Shown here: positions 1 to 8,356 of the stretch, piece after piece
How positions within the stretch are numbered: position 1 is the first letter of the stretch
How the letters are laid out: the number at the start of each line of letters is the position of its first letter
Origin: Rhodanobacteraceae bacterium
Lineage (GTDB): Bacteria; Pseudomonadota; Gammaproteobacteria; Xanthomonadales; Rhodanobacteraceae
Direction of reading: 5' to 3'
DNA: 16,139 nucleotides
NCBI GenBank assembly: GCA_012270595.1
Contig: JAAXIA010000121.1
Span: 1 to 16,139 of the forward strand
Notes under the pieces: model-generated
Database searches by the model: none
What the model saw: the letters and a program-made list of their open reading frames with translations, nothing else
Told to the model about the DNA's origin: nothing
Program-made: the position numbers and the translations under genes

Positions 1-33
1 CATCCATTGATCAGGGATTCCCTAGACACCTCG

Positions 34-57
34 AAAAAAGACCAATACGAATAGGTC
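34..57 (-). terminator. Intrinsic terminator of tsaD
   Basis: Read on the minus strand just after the tsaD stop, GACC and GGTC pair, followed by a T.T mismatch, two more A-T pairs and a TCGT loop, and then six T residues. The stem is short but has the run of U expected of a Rho-independent terminator, and it lies directly downstream of the gene. Confidence 0.5.
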
Positions 58-62
58 AAGCA

Positions 63-1097
63 TCACGTTAGCGCTGACAAGCTCTCCAAACTCCAGCGCG
101 GGAAAACCTCGATCATCTCACCCTGCCGCTGTCCGGCGGCAAGGCGGATCGCACCAGCCAGAGCAATCATTGCTCCATTATCAGTACAAAACGCTAGTCG
201 GGGAGAAAAGACGCGGAAAGCGTCACGCTTTCCGCAAGCTGCCAATACCGCACGCAACCGGCGATTGGCACTCACACCACCGGCAATGACCAACTGATCG
301 GCTCCGGTGACCTCGAGTGCACGACGACACTTGATCGCCAGCGTATCAACTACGGCTTCCTCGAAGCTACGGGCAATGTCGGCGCGGGTTTGCTCACTAC
401 GATCAGACTTTTTCCAGGCCATGATCACCTGGGTCTTGAGCCCAGAGAAACTAAAATCCAGGCCGGGCCGATCTGTCATCGGGCGCGTGAAGCGATAGAC
501 ATCGGCTCTTCCCTGCTCAGCAAGCTCAGCCAGAGCCACGCCTCCCGGATAGGGAAGACCCAGAAGTTTTGCGGTTTTGTCGAAGGCTTCACCAGCAGCA
601 TCGTCCAGGGTATCTCCCAGCACACGGTAGCGACCTATGGCCTCAACATGCACCATCATGGAATGGCCACCGGAGACCAGCAAAGCCACGAAGGGAGGTT
701 GGGGTGGGTCTTTTTCCAGCAGCGGAGCAAGCAAATGTCCTTCCATATGATGGACTGCTATCGCTGGCAATTCCAGTGCCCAGGCCATAGCACGCGCTGT
801 TGCTGCACCCACCAGCAAAGCGCCAACCAGCCCTGGACCGGCAGTGTAAGCGATACCGCCCAGATCAGTCAGCTCCAGCCCTGCCTGCGCCAAGGCTGCG
901 CGCAGTAGCGGCAGCACTTTGCGCACATGGTCGCGGCTGGCCAGTTCGGGCACCACCCCACCATAATCGGCATGGAGTCTGGTTTGGCTATAGAGTACGT
1001 TGGCCAGCAGGCCGCGCCCGGGTGCTTCCGGTTGCCAGCGTAAAATGGCCACACCAGTCTCGTCACAGGAAGATTCAATGCCAAGGATAGGCTTCAA
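63..1097 (-). CDS. tsaD: tRNA N6-adenosine threonylcarbamoyltransferase TsaD
   Basis: TsaD, with TsaB, TsaE and the product of TsaC, transfers the threonylcarbamoyl group to A37 of ANN-decoding tRNAs in the cytoplasm. The N-terminus [15 protein letters not shown] is the family signature. HMEGH gives the metal-binding histidines, and [28 protein letters not shown] and [13 protein letters not shown] follow in family order. The frame stays open up to a TTG at 1148, but I place the start at the TTG at 1097: this begins one or two residues before LGIESSC as in E. coli TsaD, gives about 344 residues, and has an AGG five bases upstream. The extra 17 residues of the longer frame lie over the divergent promoters. 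The gene is head-to-head with rpsU, as in E. coli. The function is secure; the exact start is moderately secure. Confidence 0.95.
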   Translation of the reverse strand: MKPILGIESSCDETGVAILRWQPEAPGRGLLANVLYSQTRLHADYGGVVPELASRDHVRKVLPLLRAALAQAGLELTDLGGIAYTAGPGLVGALLVGAATARAMAWALELPAIAVHHMEGHLLAPLLEKDPPQPPFVALLVSGGHSMMVHVEAIGRYRVLGDTLDDAAGEAFDKTAKLLGLPYPGGVALAELAEQGRADVYRFTRPMTDRPGLDFSFSGLKTQVIMAWKKSDRSEQTRADIARSFEEAVVDTLAIKCRRALEVTGADQLVIAGGVSANRRLRAVLAACGKRDAFRVFSPRLAFCTDNGAMIALAGAIRLAAGQRQGEMIEVFPRWSLESLSALT

Positions 1098-1108
1098 ACC
1101 CGCCTGGT

Positions 1109-1138
1109 TTGAAAATACACAAGGTTTTGCACTATACT
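1109..1138 (+). promoter_or_regulatory. Predicted sigma-70 promoter of rpsU
   Basis: TTGAAA (1109-1114) and TATACT (1133-1138) are separated by 18 bases, close to the sigma-70 consensus. The predicted start near 1145 gives a leader of about 63 bases ahead of rpsU. The -10 lies on the same bases as a reverse-strand TATAGT for tsaD. Confidence 0.6.
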
Positions 1139-1159
1139 CTTCGGCCAATTTTAATTCAC
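1131..1159 (-). promoter_or_regulatory. Possible tsaD promoter overlapping the rpsU promoter
   Basis: On the minus strand TATAGT (1136-1131) matches the -10 consensus at five of six bases. A weak -35, GTGAAT (1159-1154), lies 17 bases upstream. Transcription would begin near 1124, so the TTG at 1148 could not be the start codon and the TTG at 1097 would be used. The -35 is poor, so this is tentative. Confidence 0.35.
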
Positions 1160-1207
1160 CAGCTATCTTGTTTACAGGCGTCCTTTAAGTCTAACATCGG
1201 AGTCTCC

Positions 1208-1423
1208 ATGCCTAGCGTAAAAGTCCGCGAGAACGAGCCATTCGATCTTGCCTTGCGCCGCTTTAAGCGTATTTGCGAAAAAGCCGGCATTCTCGCCGAA
1301 ACCCGTAAGCGCGAGTTCTATGAAAAACCAACCCAGGAGCGCAAGCGCAAGCGCGCTGCGGCGGTAAAACGCCATGCGCGCCGTCTATCACGTGATGTCA
1401 CGCGCAAAACCCGCCTGTACTAA
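1208..1423 (+). CDS. rpsU: 30S ribosomal protein S21
   Basis: S21 is a small basic protein of the 30S subunit that helps translation initiation near the anti-Shine-Dalgarno end of 16S rRNA. The 71-residue product starts [20 protein letters not shown], includes the [19 protein letters not shown] core and ends in a Lys/Arg-rich tail, all typical of gammaproteobacterial S21 at full length. The ATG at 1208 has GGAG (1199-1202) five bases upstream. The frame opens earlier, at 1109, but that part overlaps the promoter. yqeY follows 145 bases downstream on the same strand with no terminator between, so the two are probably co-transcribed. Confidence 0.97.
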   Translation: MPSVKVRENEPFDLALRRFKRICEKAGILAETRKREFYEKPTQERKRKRAAAVKRHARRLSRDVTRKTRLY

Positions 1424-1568
1424 GGCGACCCGTCTGTCCACGTAATCCATCAGTAGATGACTGGTAAACGTCAAGATCATGGCTGGTACAAACGTGACTG
1501 TCTGGGCACAGCCTGCATGCTTCGATGCACCTCTTGATGAAAAGAATAGACAACAAAGATTTAAGCAC

Positions 1569-2027
1569 ATGGCACTCAAGCAACAACTCACTGACGACAT
1601 GAAAATGGCCCTGCGCCAGGGTGACAAACATGCACTGGGTGTCATTCGCCTGGTGCTTGCTGCAATCAAGCAACACGAAGTAGACGAGCGCATCAAGCTA
1701 AGCGATGCACAAGTATGTGCCGTATTGGAAAAAATGCTCAAGCAGCGTGAAGGTGCAATCCAGCAATACGAAAATGCCAAACGCCATGATCTTGCCACTG
1801 CCGAACGCAACGAGATGGACATCATTGAGCGCTACCTGCCAAAAAAACTGGATGAAGATGCGCTGGAAAGCCTGATCAACACAGTCATCCACACAACAGG
1901 AGCGAGCCAGGCGCGCGATATGGGCAAGGTCATCGCTGCGATGAAAGAACAAGCTGACGGACGCCTTGATATGGCGGTGGTCTCGGCTAAAGTTAAGGCT
2001 CATCTAGCTACTTGGATCAAGCAATGA
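1569..2027 (+). CDS. yqeY: GatB/YqeY domain-containing protein
   Basis: This is a 152-residue member of the YqeY family, which resembles the C-terminal tRNA-binding domain of the GatB amidotransferase subunit. Its cellular role is not settled; a tRNA-related function is assumed from the fold. The product starts MALKQQLTDDMKMALRQGDK, continues with IRLVLAAIKQHEVDER and IERYLPKKLDE, and ends in the GKVIAAMKEQADGRLDMAVV block typical of the family. The frame is open from 1479, but the ATG at 1569 fits family length and N-terminus; no good Shine-Dalgarno precedes either. It follows rpsU on the same strand, and an intrinsic terminator directly follows it. This placement between rpsU and dnaG is, as I recall, seen in Xanthomonadales. 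Confidence 0.9.
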   Translation: MALKQQLTDDMKMALRQGDKHALGVIRLVLAAIKQHEVDERIKLSDAQVCAVLEKMLKQREGAIQQYENAKRHDLATAERNEMDIIERYLPKKLDEDALESLINTVIHTTGASQARDMGKVIAAMKEQADGRLDMAVVSAKVKAHLATWIKQ

Positions 2028-2047
2028 TGCCTGTGTGTTTGAGTGTC

Positions 2048-2072
2048 AAAAAAGACTCTTCCGAGTTTTTTT
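2048..2072 (+). terminator. Intrinsic terminator after yqeY
   Basis: AAAAAAGACTC, a TTCC loop and GAGTTTTTT form an eleven-pair stem with one G.U pair, ending in a T run. The hairpin starts 21 bases after the yqeY stop and separates rpsU-yqeY from dnaG. Confidence 0.7.
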
Positions 2073-2338
2073 ATCCAATTGCCTGATGGCGCGTAACTCA
2101 CAAAAGCCACGCTAATATTGCCCCACGCACATGACGATCTACGGACTAAACGGTCGTGTGCAGCCAAGGCAGAGAGCTGAACCAGAAGCCGACCCCGTCA
2201 TCGGGAGTAGCGCAACTATGAGTCTCCGGGCAGCATCGGCAACCTGCACGCGCCATAACCGGAAATCACCTGGCTGTTCTACATGGGCAGGAGCAACATT
2301 CTATTTCATCTTCAGGCAGACTACACTTAGCAACGCTT
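2073..2338. other. Gap between yqeY and dnaG without a supported gene
   Basis: The gap from yqeY to dnaG is about 310 bases and its first part is the terminator. The rest has a plus-strand frame from 2131 that runs into dnaG in another frame and resembles no protein I know, so I do not call it. A TAATAT at 2113-2118 could be a -10, but no convincing -35 goes with it. A dnaG promoter should lie here because a terminator precedes it. Confidence 0.5.
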
Positions 2339-4090
2339 ATGCTTGGCCTGATACCAGATAGCTTCATCGACGAATTACTTGCCCGTGTCGACATTATCGA
2401 CGTGGTCGGGAAGTATGTGACGCTAAAAAAAGCCGGTCGTGAGTGGGCCGCATGCTGTCCGTTCCACGACGAGCGCACTCCTTCGTTCTACGTCAGCCCA
2501 GTCAAGCAGTTCTATCATTGCTTCGGTTGTGGTGCGCACGGTAGCGCTATCCGCTTTCTGATGCACTACGAACGGCTGGAATTCCGGGACGCCGTGGAAG
2601 AGCTGGCGCAATCGGCCGGTTTAACCATGCCACATGAAATCAGGCAAAACAGGCATGTGTATGAAGAAAAAACCGCGATCTACGCGCTGCTTGATGCCAG
2701 CGCGCGTTGGTATCAAGAAAATCTCTCATGCAGCACCGAAGCCAAGGACTACTGTCGGCAACGTGGCATTGATGAGACCACCATCCAAAAATTCCGCCTG
2801 GGCTGGGCACCAGGTAGTTATGACGGTCTTATCAAGACGATGGCCTCTGATGAGCACGCCATGCAGCATCTTCTCAAAGCAGGGATGATCTCCTGTAACC
2901 AGCGTGGCCATCATTACGACCGTTTTCGCCAGCGACTGATGTTTCCCATAATGGACCGTCGCGGTCGCGTCATCGCCTTTGGTGGAAGAATCATCCAGCC
3001 ACCCCATGCCAACGCATCAAGTGCTGGTGCGCCAAAATACTTAAACTCACCGGAAACCCCATTGTTTCACAAGGGGCGTGAGCTATTCGCACTATGGCAG
3101 GTCAAACAGGCCAATACCAAGCTTTCGCGCGTGCTTGTCGTCGAAGGTTACCTGGACGCCATTTCCCTGCATCAGGCGGGGATTCCCATTGCGGTGGCAA
3201 CGCTGGGAACGTCCACCACAGCCGAACATGCCGAAACCTTGTTTCGTGGCAGCAGCGATGTGGTGTTCTGCTTCGACGGCGACCGTGCCGGACGTGACGG
3301 CGCATGGAATGCGCTGGAAGCCACACTTTCGCATCTGCGTGACGGTCGGCAAGCCTATTTTCTGTTTCTTCCCGAAGGCGAGGACCCAGATAGTTTGATT
3401 CGTAAAGAAGGTAGGCGCGCCTTCGAAAAGCGCCTCAGACATGCCACGCCACTATCCGATTATTTTTTCGACGAACTGACGCGCCAGGTTGATAGTCGCA
3501 GTCTGGATGGTCGGGCACGCCTGGCCGATCGCGCCCGACCACTGCTCGCACAGCTACCAGGCGGTACCTTTCGTGAGCTAATGGAAGAAGAAACAGAAAA
3601 GCGTACCGGCGTGCGCGTAAGGTCAGGAAAAACTGCAATCACACACCGGGCCATTAAGCCAGTGGCAGCGCAAAACTCGCTGGTACGCAAGGCCATCACC
3701 TTGCTACTGGCACAACCATATATGGCCAATGAAGTAGAAAAACCTTATCGCTTCACCCGCCTGCATAAGCCTGGAGTAGCACTGCTCGCTGATCTGATTA
3801 ACACGGCACGCGAGCGACCGCATATCAATCCGGCCATGCTGGTGGAGCATTTTGCACAGCGTAGCGAACATCTTGCGCTACAAAAACTGCTTGCCATCCA
3901 GGTCGCTGGTACACCAGAAACACAGCGCATTGAGTTCCGCGATGCCTTGCAACGCATGGAACAGCAAGCCATGGCCATGCGCCGAAACGCCTTGCAGATC
4001 AAAATGCGTGAAGGCACACTCCACCAGGAAGAAAAAAATGAGCTACGCGAACTACTGGCCGCACGTATTGTACAAACACCTCTTAATTGA
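2339..4090 (+). CDS. dnaG: DNA primase DnaG
   Basis: DnaG makes the RNA primers used by DNA polymerase III and works with the DnaB helicase at the fork. The 583-residue product matches E. coli primase in length (581). The N-terminal CHC2 zinc-binding domain has C40, H43, C61 and C64 in CCPFH...CFGCGAHG. The RNA polymerase core follows, with the TOPRIM glutamate E269 in VVEGYLDA and the metal-binding D313 and D315 in CFDGDRAGRDG. The C-terminal part (about 430-583) is the helicase-interaction domain. The ATG at 2339 fits the family N-terminus (MLGLIPDSFIDELLARVDI), though no Shine-Dalgarno is visible. In E. coli rpoD follows dnaG; here the next gene is a DedA protein, so the operon has been rearranged. 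Confidence 0.97.
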   Translation: MLGLIPDSFIDELLARVDIIDVVGKYVTLKKAGREWAACCPFHDERTPSFYVSPVKQFYHCFGCGAHGSAIRFLMHYERLEFRDAVEELAQSAGLTMPHEIRQNRHVYEEKTAIYALLDASARWYQENLSCSTEAKDYCRQRGIDETTIQKFRLGWAPGSYDGLIKTMASDEHAMQHLLKAGMISCNQRGHHYDRFRQRLMFPIMDRRGRVIAFGGRIIQPPHANASSAGAPKYLNSPETPLFHKGRELFALWQVKQANTKLSRVLVVEGYLDAISLHQAGIPIAVATLGTSTTAEHAETLFRGSSDVVFCFDGDRAGRDGAWNALEATLSHLRDGRQAYFLFLPEGEDPDSLIRKEGRRAFEKRLRHATPLSDYFFDELTRQVDSRSLDGRARLADRARPLLAQLPGGTFRELMEEETEKRTGVRVRSGKTAITHRAIKPVAAQNSLVRKAITLLLAQPYMANEVEKPYRFTRLHKPGVALLADLINTARERPHINPAMLVEHFAQRSEHLALQKLLAIQVAGTPETQRIEFRDALQRMEQQAMAMRRNALQIKMREGTLHQEEKNELRELLAARIVQTPLN

Positions 4091-4265
4091 CATATGGGAC
4101 TTGGTTCAAGCGTGCAATCAAAACACTGCAACACGAAAGACCTGATTTTCTCATAACAATCTACCTTCTCTACCGCCAGGAGGTTCGCGGCTTAACCTGA
4201 CGCAACTTCAGCCAAACATAATCATATCCGCGGCCTGACTGTCCACTCGATACCCTGGAGTATCC

Positions 4266-4880
4266 ATGGAACTGCTTGAACGACTCATTACCATCTTTGC
4301 CCAGAACGGCTATCTCGCCGTATTTCTGGCTTTGATGATCTGTGGCTTGGGTTTGCCCCTGCCCGAAGATGTGGTACTGATTGCCGGGGGTGTCATCTCT
4401 GGTCTTGGCTTTGCCAACGTACATATCATGTTTGCAGTGTGTATGGGCGGCGTGCTGATAGGCGATTGCGCCATTTTTCTGCTTGGCCATCATTATGGTA
4501 AGCGCATGATGCGCTGGCGCCTGGTCGCCCGCATCTTCACCCCTAAACGCTACGCACAAGTGCAGGAAAAATTCCACCGTTATGGCAATCACGTACTGTT
4601 TTTCGCGCGCTTTCTTCCGGGACTGCGTGTGCCTATTTATATCACCGCTGGTATCAGCCACCGCGTCAGCACGCAGCGTTTTTTGCTACTTGACACGATG
4701 GCGGCGCTGATCAGCGTACCGCTCTGGGTCTATTTAGGTTTTCTGGGTGCCAACAACCGCCAGTGGCTACTAGAATGGGCATATCGAGGTCGGCATGGGT
4801 TTTGGCTGCTGATTGCCGCCGTTGTGATCGTCGTGCTACTCACCTGGTGGCGGCATAAACAGCGCATGAAAAAGTCTTGA
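4266..4880 (+). CDS. DedA family inner-membrane protein
   Basis: DedA proteins are inner-membrane proteins linked to undecaprenyl-phosphate or phospholipid translocation, membrane-potential maintenance and envelope stress. This 204-residue product has the usual family length and several hydrophobic segments (about 16-50, 55-75, 110-160 and 180-198). Family marks are the LGLPLPEDVVLIAGG segment with acidic E34-D35, D67 in a GDCAIFLLG segment, and FFARFLPGLRVP with R115 and R121, the two arginines important in characterised members. The ATG at 4266 has GGAG (4257-4260) five bases upstream. The gene lies 175 bases after dnaG with no clear terminator between, so read-through is possible. A recent 19-bp duplication covers its last codons. 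I cannot say which DedA subgroup it is. Confidence 0.9.
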   Translation: MELLERLITIFAQNGYLAVFLALMICGLGLPLPEDVVLIAGGVISGLGFANVHIMFAVCMGGVLIGDCAIFLLGHHYGKRMMRWRLVARIFTPKRYAQVQEKFHRYGNHVLFFARFLPGLRVPIYITAGISHRVSTQRFLLLDTMAALISVPLWVYLGFLGANNRQWLLEWAYRGRHGFWLLIAAVVIVVLLTWWRHKQRMKKS

Positions 4881-4910
4881 ATACACACAATAGTCTTGAA
4901 TACACACAAT
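4873..4910 (+). repeat. 19-bp perfect tandem duplication at the dedA stop
   Basis: The 19-base unit AGTCTTGAATACACACAAT occurs at 4873-4891 and again, identical and adjacent, at 4892-4910. The first copy contains the last dedA codons and the stop; the second lies outside the gene. Perfect identity suggests a recent slippage event. Confidence 0.95.
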
Positions 4911-5285
4911 GCCTTATGAAATATCAGCGGCATTGGCCTCCGCTAGAGAAGAAAAAAGGACGGATCAAAAAAAATTAACAGCACTCAAACGCTCTGCCGT
5001 CGTGGTGTGCCGTACCTCACCTCGTCACTCGCGCCCATAAGTCTTTCATGCATCAATCTCGTGTTAACCACTGAATGACAGGTAGCTTAGGATGTGGGTA
5101 AGTTGGGGACAAATTTACCCTCTCATATATCCACAAATAAACCACAGCCTTCCGGCGTACAGACACACCGGAAACAATGAGTCTAACCATATGAAAAAAA
5201 AAGACAGAACAGGAAATCCACTAAAAAAAATGCTTCTACTACCCCTACAAAAAATCTTTTAAAAAAAAGAAATAGAAGGACCTTT
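4911..5285. other. AT-rich intergenic region with DnaA-box-like sites
   Basis: This is the first part of the 780-base gap between dedA and mgtA. It is rich in A runs. It holds a TGTGGGTAA (5093-5101) and an ATATCCACA (5127-5135), each one base from the DnaA box. It also has an inverted repeat GGGTAA...TTACCC (5096-5120) that overlaps the first box, and TTCCGG...CCGGAA (5150-5173). A weak hairpin AGCGG...CCGCT lies at 4926-4944 without a T run. A 23-codon frame from 5191 has no ribosome-binding site and is not called. Confidence 0.5.
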
Positions 5286-5499
5286 ATGGTATCAACAATA
5301 AAATACAACAAAAATTTTCCCCTCCGTAATGCTTTTAATCCACACAGTGACTGTCTCAGCCAATTCCCGGATCTTCTTCAAGGGCTATAGACACGTTGTC
5401 AACTTGTTAAGTTCCGCTGAATTGGAAAACTGGAGGGAGAGCTTCCTTACACTAGGTCATAACAGAATAGACAGATTAACTGAACAGAAGCTTAAATAA
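5286..5499 (+). pseudogene. Possible small gene, perhaps frameshifted
   Basis: An ATG at 5286 is preceded by AGAAGGA (5274-5280) at five bases, one of the best ribosome-binding sites in the window. It opens a 34-codon frame (MVSTIKYNKNFPLRNAFNPH...) ending at the TAG at 5388-5390. In the +1 frame a 56-codon frame runs from the ATG at 5329 to the TAA at 5497-5499. Its later part reads like real helical protein (LLSSAELENWRESF, HNRIDRLTEQKLK), yet its own ATG has no ribosome-binding site. One explanation is a gene of about 70 codons with a one-base frameshift near 5380. AGA, ATA and TTA codons are frequent, unlike neighbouring genes. I recognise no family. The two frames could also be chance. 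Confidence 0.3.
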
Positions 5500-5606
5500 T
5501 TTTGCTGTTAACTGTAGGGTATTGATTGGATATAACAGTCTTTCGGGTTATGGAATGGTCTTGTATGCTTCCATACTCGGCGCGATGATGTCTTCATAAA
5601 GGGGTG

Positions 5607-5651
5607 AAAATTAAAATAACCGCTTCGCAGCGTGAGGGCATAGCGCCCTCA
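5607..5651 (-). terminator. Double-hairpin terminator of mgtA
   Basis: On the minus strand, starting ten bases after the mgtA stop, a perfect 7-bp stem (TGAGGGC / GCCCTCA, 5-base loop, 5633-5651) is followed directly by CGCT-GCGA-AGCG (5621-5632) and then a T-rich run. Two hairpins in tandem ahead of the T-rich tract make a convincing terminator. Confidence 0.6.
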
Positions 5652-5660
5652 AACGGCCAT

Positions 5661-8303
5661 TTATAACCAACGCCCGGCGTAGTGTCGCATATACAGGTGC
5701 TTTACCACCTGGGTAAGCAGGCAATAGGCCAGTACCGTTGCTCCCAGGTAAGAAAAGTAGGTAAACGGGAGTTTCACCATATGCAATTTGGCGCCAATAA
5801 CCGTGTAAGGTAGCGCCACGCCTATCACAATGATTGCGCTGGTCAGCGCCAGTACCGGGGCTGCCGCCACACTCTGTAAAAACGGAATCCGATGGGTGCG
5901 AATCATATGCACCACCAGCGTCTGCGTGAACAGGCTTTCGATAAACCAGCCAGATTGAAAAAAAGCCTGGTGGTCCGGTGTATTGGCTCCGAATATAAAC
6001 CAGAGCAAGGCAAAAGTGGTGATATCAAACACTGAACTGGACGGCCCAACCCATAGCATAAAACGACCGATGTCGGCTGCATTCCATTTGCGTGGCAGGC
6101 GCAGATAATCCTCATCCATGTGATCAAATGGAATCGCCAGCTGCGAAATATCGTAGAGCAGGTTTAATACCAGAATTTGCAGCGGAAGTAGCGGCACAAA
6201 AGGCAAAAATATGCTGGCGATCAGCACACTAAGTACGTTACCGAAGTTGGAGCTGGTGGTAAGCTTGATATACTTGATGATATTGCCAAAGGTAACCCGT
6301 CCTTCAGTAACCCCCCGTTCCAGAACCATCAAATTTTTTTCCAAAAGAATGATATCGGCCGACTCCTTAGCAATATCGGTTGCGGTATCTACCGAGATAC
6401 CCACATCAGCCTCCCTTAATGCCGGTGCATCGTTGATACCATCGCCCAGAAAACCGACTGTGTGATTTTGGCGTTGCAGTGATTTTACGACCCGTGCTTT
6501 TTGTAGCGGTGACATTTTGGCAAACACCGTGGTGCGAGCCACCAGCGTATCCAGCGCCGGATCATCCAGCACTTCAACATCATGGCCTTGTACTGAGTGT
6601 TCGCTATCCAGCCCCACCTCACGACAGATCTTGCGCGTTACTGCCTCATTATCGCCAGTGATGACTTTCACCACCACACCATGGCGATGCAGTGCAGCAA
6701 TTGCTGTAGCCGCACTGTCTTTTGGTGGGTCCAGGAAAGCCAGACACCCTACCGCCATCAACCCGGATTCATCAGCGACCCCGTAGACTGAGTCAGTCGG
6801 GGTTTGTTGGCGCTTAACGGCTACCAGAAGCACGCGCAGGCCATCATCATTAAGTTTCTGGGTGATGCGTTTGATACCTTCGCACAAGTCTGGACTCATT
6901 GCTAAAGTCTTTCCATCCATGCGCGCACTCGTGCAAATCGCCAGCATTTCTTCTACAGCACCTTTGCATATCAGCAGATGCTGACCATCATGCTCACCCA
7001 GTACCACCGACATGCGCCGACGCTGAAAATCAAACGGGATCTCATCCACAACCTGATAACGCTGTGTCATTGGCTCCAGGTCCCGGTGGGCAAGCACGGC
7101 CTTGTCAATGAGATTTTTGAGTCCGGTCTGGAAGTAGCTGTTGAGATAACCGTACTCCAGCGCCTCTTCAGAGGCTTCACCATGTAAGTCCAGATGGCGC
7201 TCCAGCACGATTTTGTCCAGTGTCAGAGTGCCGGTCTTATCGGTGCACAGCACGTCCATGGCACCGAAGTTCTGGATCGCGTTAAGTCGCTTGACCACTA
7301 CTTTATGCCGGGACATGGCCATCGCCCCCTTGCCCAGATTTGCCGTTACTATCAATGGCAACATCTCAGGCGTCAGCCCCACGGCGACCGACAAAGCAAA
7401 CAGCAAGGCTTCCCAAAAACCTTGTTTGTACCACTGGATGCCGAGTACGATGGGAACCATGACCAACATAAAACGGATCAGTAGCCAGCTAACGCTTTTT
7501 ACGCCACGATCAAAACTGGTCTGCACGCGCTCTCCAGAAAGGCTACGCGCCAGTGAACCAAGATAAGTACGCGATCCTGTGGCCACCACCACTGCGGTGG
7601 CGCTACCGCTCACCACATTAGTGCCCATGTAGCAAATAGATGCCAAATCCAGTGGCTGCACCTTCGTGCTGGAAGCGCCATGCTCCGCAGCGGCCGGAGC
7701 GGTCTTCTCTACCGGTAAGGATTCACCGCTAAGAATGGCCTGGCTGATAAACAGATCTTTGGAAGAGAGTAACCGCAAATCGGCGGGTACCATGTCACCA
7801 GCACCCAGATGCACAATATCACCCACCACTATTTCGTCCACCGGCACCTCGATGCGCTCACTGTGGCCATCGCAGGCCCGTCGCGTGGCACTGGCCGTGT
7901 TGCACACCATGGCCTTTAGCTGTTCGGCGGCACGGGTGGAACGAAACTCCTGGGTAAAACCAAGCAGTGCACTGATAGCCACCATCGCCGTAATAATAAG
8001 CGGACCGGTAGGATCTGAGGAGTCTGTCGCCAGCTGCACTCCAGCCAGGACCAGAAGAACGATAATGAATGGATTCTTGAACGCATGTAGCAGTTGCATC
8101 GACCAATGCGGCGGCTTTTCGTGGGATACCTCGTTGACGCCATCACGATCCAGACGCTGCCCAATCTCCGCTTCATCTAGACCGTCAATGCGCGTATCCA
8201 ATGCAGCAAGCAAGGGATTGCCAGATTGATAAGCCATGCTCGTTGCCAGTATTTCGACCGGCTTCGTTCCGCTCTGTGCACTGCGGTTTTTTTTGCCAAT
8301 CAT
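5661..8303 (-). CDS. mgtA: Magnesium-translocating P-type ATPase MgtA
   Basis: MgtA is a type P3B ATPase that imports Mg2+ across the inner membrane. The product is 880 residues, close to the E. coli length (898). In order, numbered from the chosen ATG, it has an actuator loop with SGES (192-195, the usual TGES with Ser for Thr), the transmembrane PEMLP motif (312-316), the phosphorylated Asp 355 in DKTGTLT, the nucleotide-binding KGA (447-449), TGDN (549-552) and the hinge GDGINDAP (620-627). A hydrophobic C-terminal membrane domain follows, typical of MgtA/MgtB. The ATG at 8303 has AAGGAAGG (8317-8310) six bases upstream and is preferred to the in-frame GTG at 8309. A long structured leader lies upstream, so Mg2+-dependent control of the leader is plausible but unproven. 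Confidence 0.95.
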   Translation of the reverse strand: MIGKKNRSAQSGTKPVEILATSMAYQSGNPLLAALDTRIDGLDEAEIGQRLDRDGVNEVSHEKPPHWSMQLLHAFKNPFIIVLLVLAGVQLATDSSDPTGPLIITAMVAISALLGFTQEFRSTRAAEQLKAMVCNTASATRRACDGHSERIEVPVDEIVVGDIVHLGAGDMVPADLRLLSSKDLFISQAILSGESLPVEKTAPAAAEHGASSTKVQPLDLASICYMGTNVVSGSATAVVVATGSRTYLGSLARSLSGERVQTSFDRGVKSVSWLLIRFMLVMVPIVLGIQWYKQGFWEALLFALSVAVGLTPEMLPLIVTANLGKGAMAMSRHKVVVKRLNAIQNFGAMDVLCTDKTGTLTLDKIVLERHLDLHGEASEEALEYGYLNSYFQTGLKNLIDKAVLAHRDLEPMTQRYQVVDEIPFDFQRRRMSVVLGEHDGQHLLICKGAVEEMLAICTSARMDGKTLAMSPDLCEGIKRITQKLNDDGLRVLLVAVKRQQTPTDSVYGVADESGLMAVGCLAFLDPPKDSAATAIAALHRHGVVVKVITGDNEAVTRKICREVGLDSEHSVQGHDVEVLDDPALDTLVARTTVFAKMSPLQKARVVKSLQRQNHTVGFLGDGINDAPALREADVGISVDTATDIAKESADIILLEKNLMVLERGVTEGRVTFGNIIKYIKLTTSSNFGNVLSVLIASIFLPFVPLLPLQILVLNLLYDISQLAIPFDHMDEDYLRLPRKWNAADIGRFMLWVGPSSSVFDITTFALLWFIFGANTPDHQAFFQSGWFIESLFTQTLVVHMIRTHRIPFLQSVAAAPVLALTSAIIVIGVALPYTVIGAKLHMVKLPFTYFSYLGATVLAYCLLTQVVKHLYMRHYAGRWL

Positions 8304-8329
8304 GTACACCTTCCTTCCATCTTCATCTG

Positions 8330-8345
8330 ATGTAAAAACTTACAT
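8330..8345 (-). promoter_or_regulatory. Hairpin just upstream of the mgtA ribosome-binding site
   Basis: ATGTAA and TTACAT pair perfectly around a four-base loop. On the mgtA mRNA this 6-bp hairpin ends 12 bases before the Shine-Dalgarno sequence. It could tune ribosome access; this is inference from position only. Confidence 0.35.
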
Positions 8346-8356
8346 GTGGAAAACCC

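Noticed and set aside
2131-2361. A 76-codon plus-strand frame between yqeY and dnaG
   Set aside because: No ribosome-binding site or family resemblance, and it runs into dnaG in another frame.
5191-5262. A 23-codon Lys-rich frame in the AT-rich gap
   Set aside because: No ribosome-binding site at usable distance; its lysines come from A runs.
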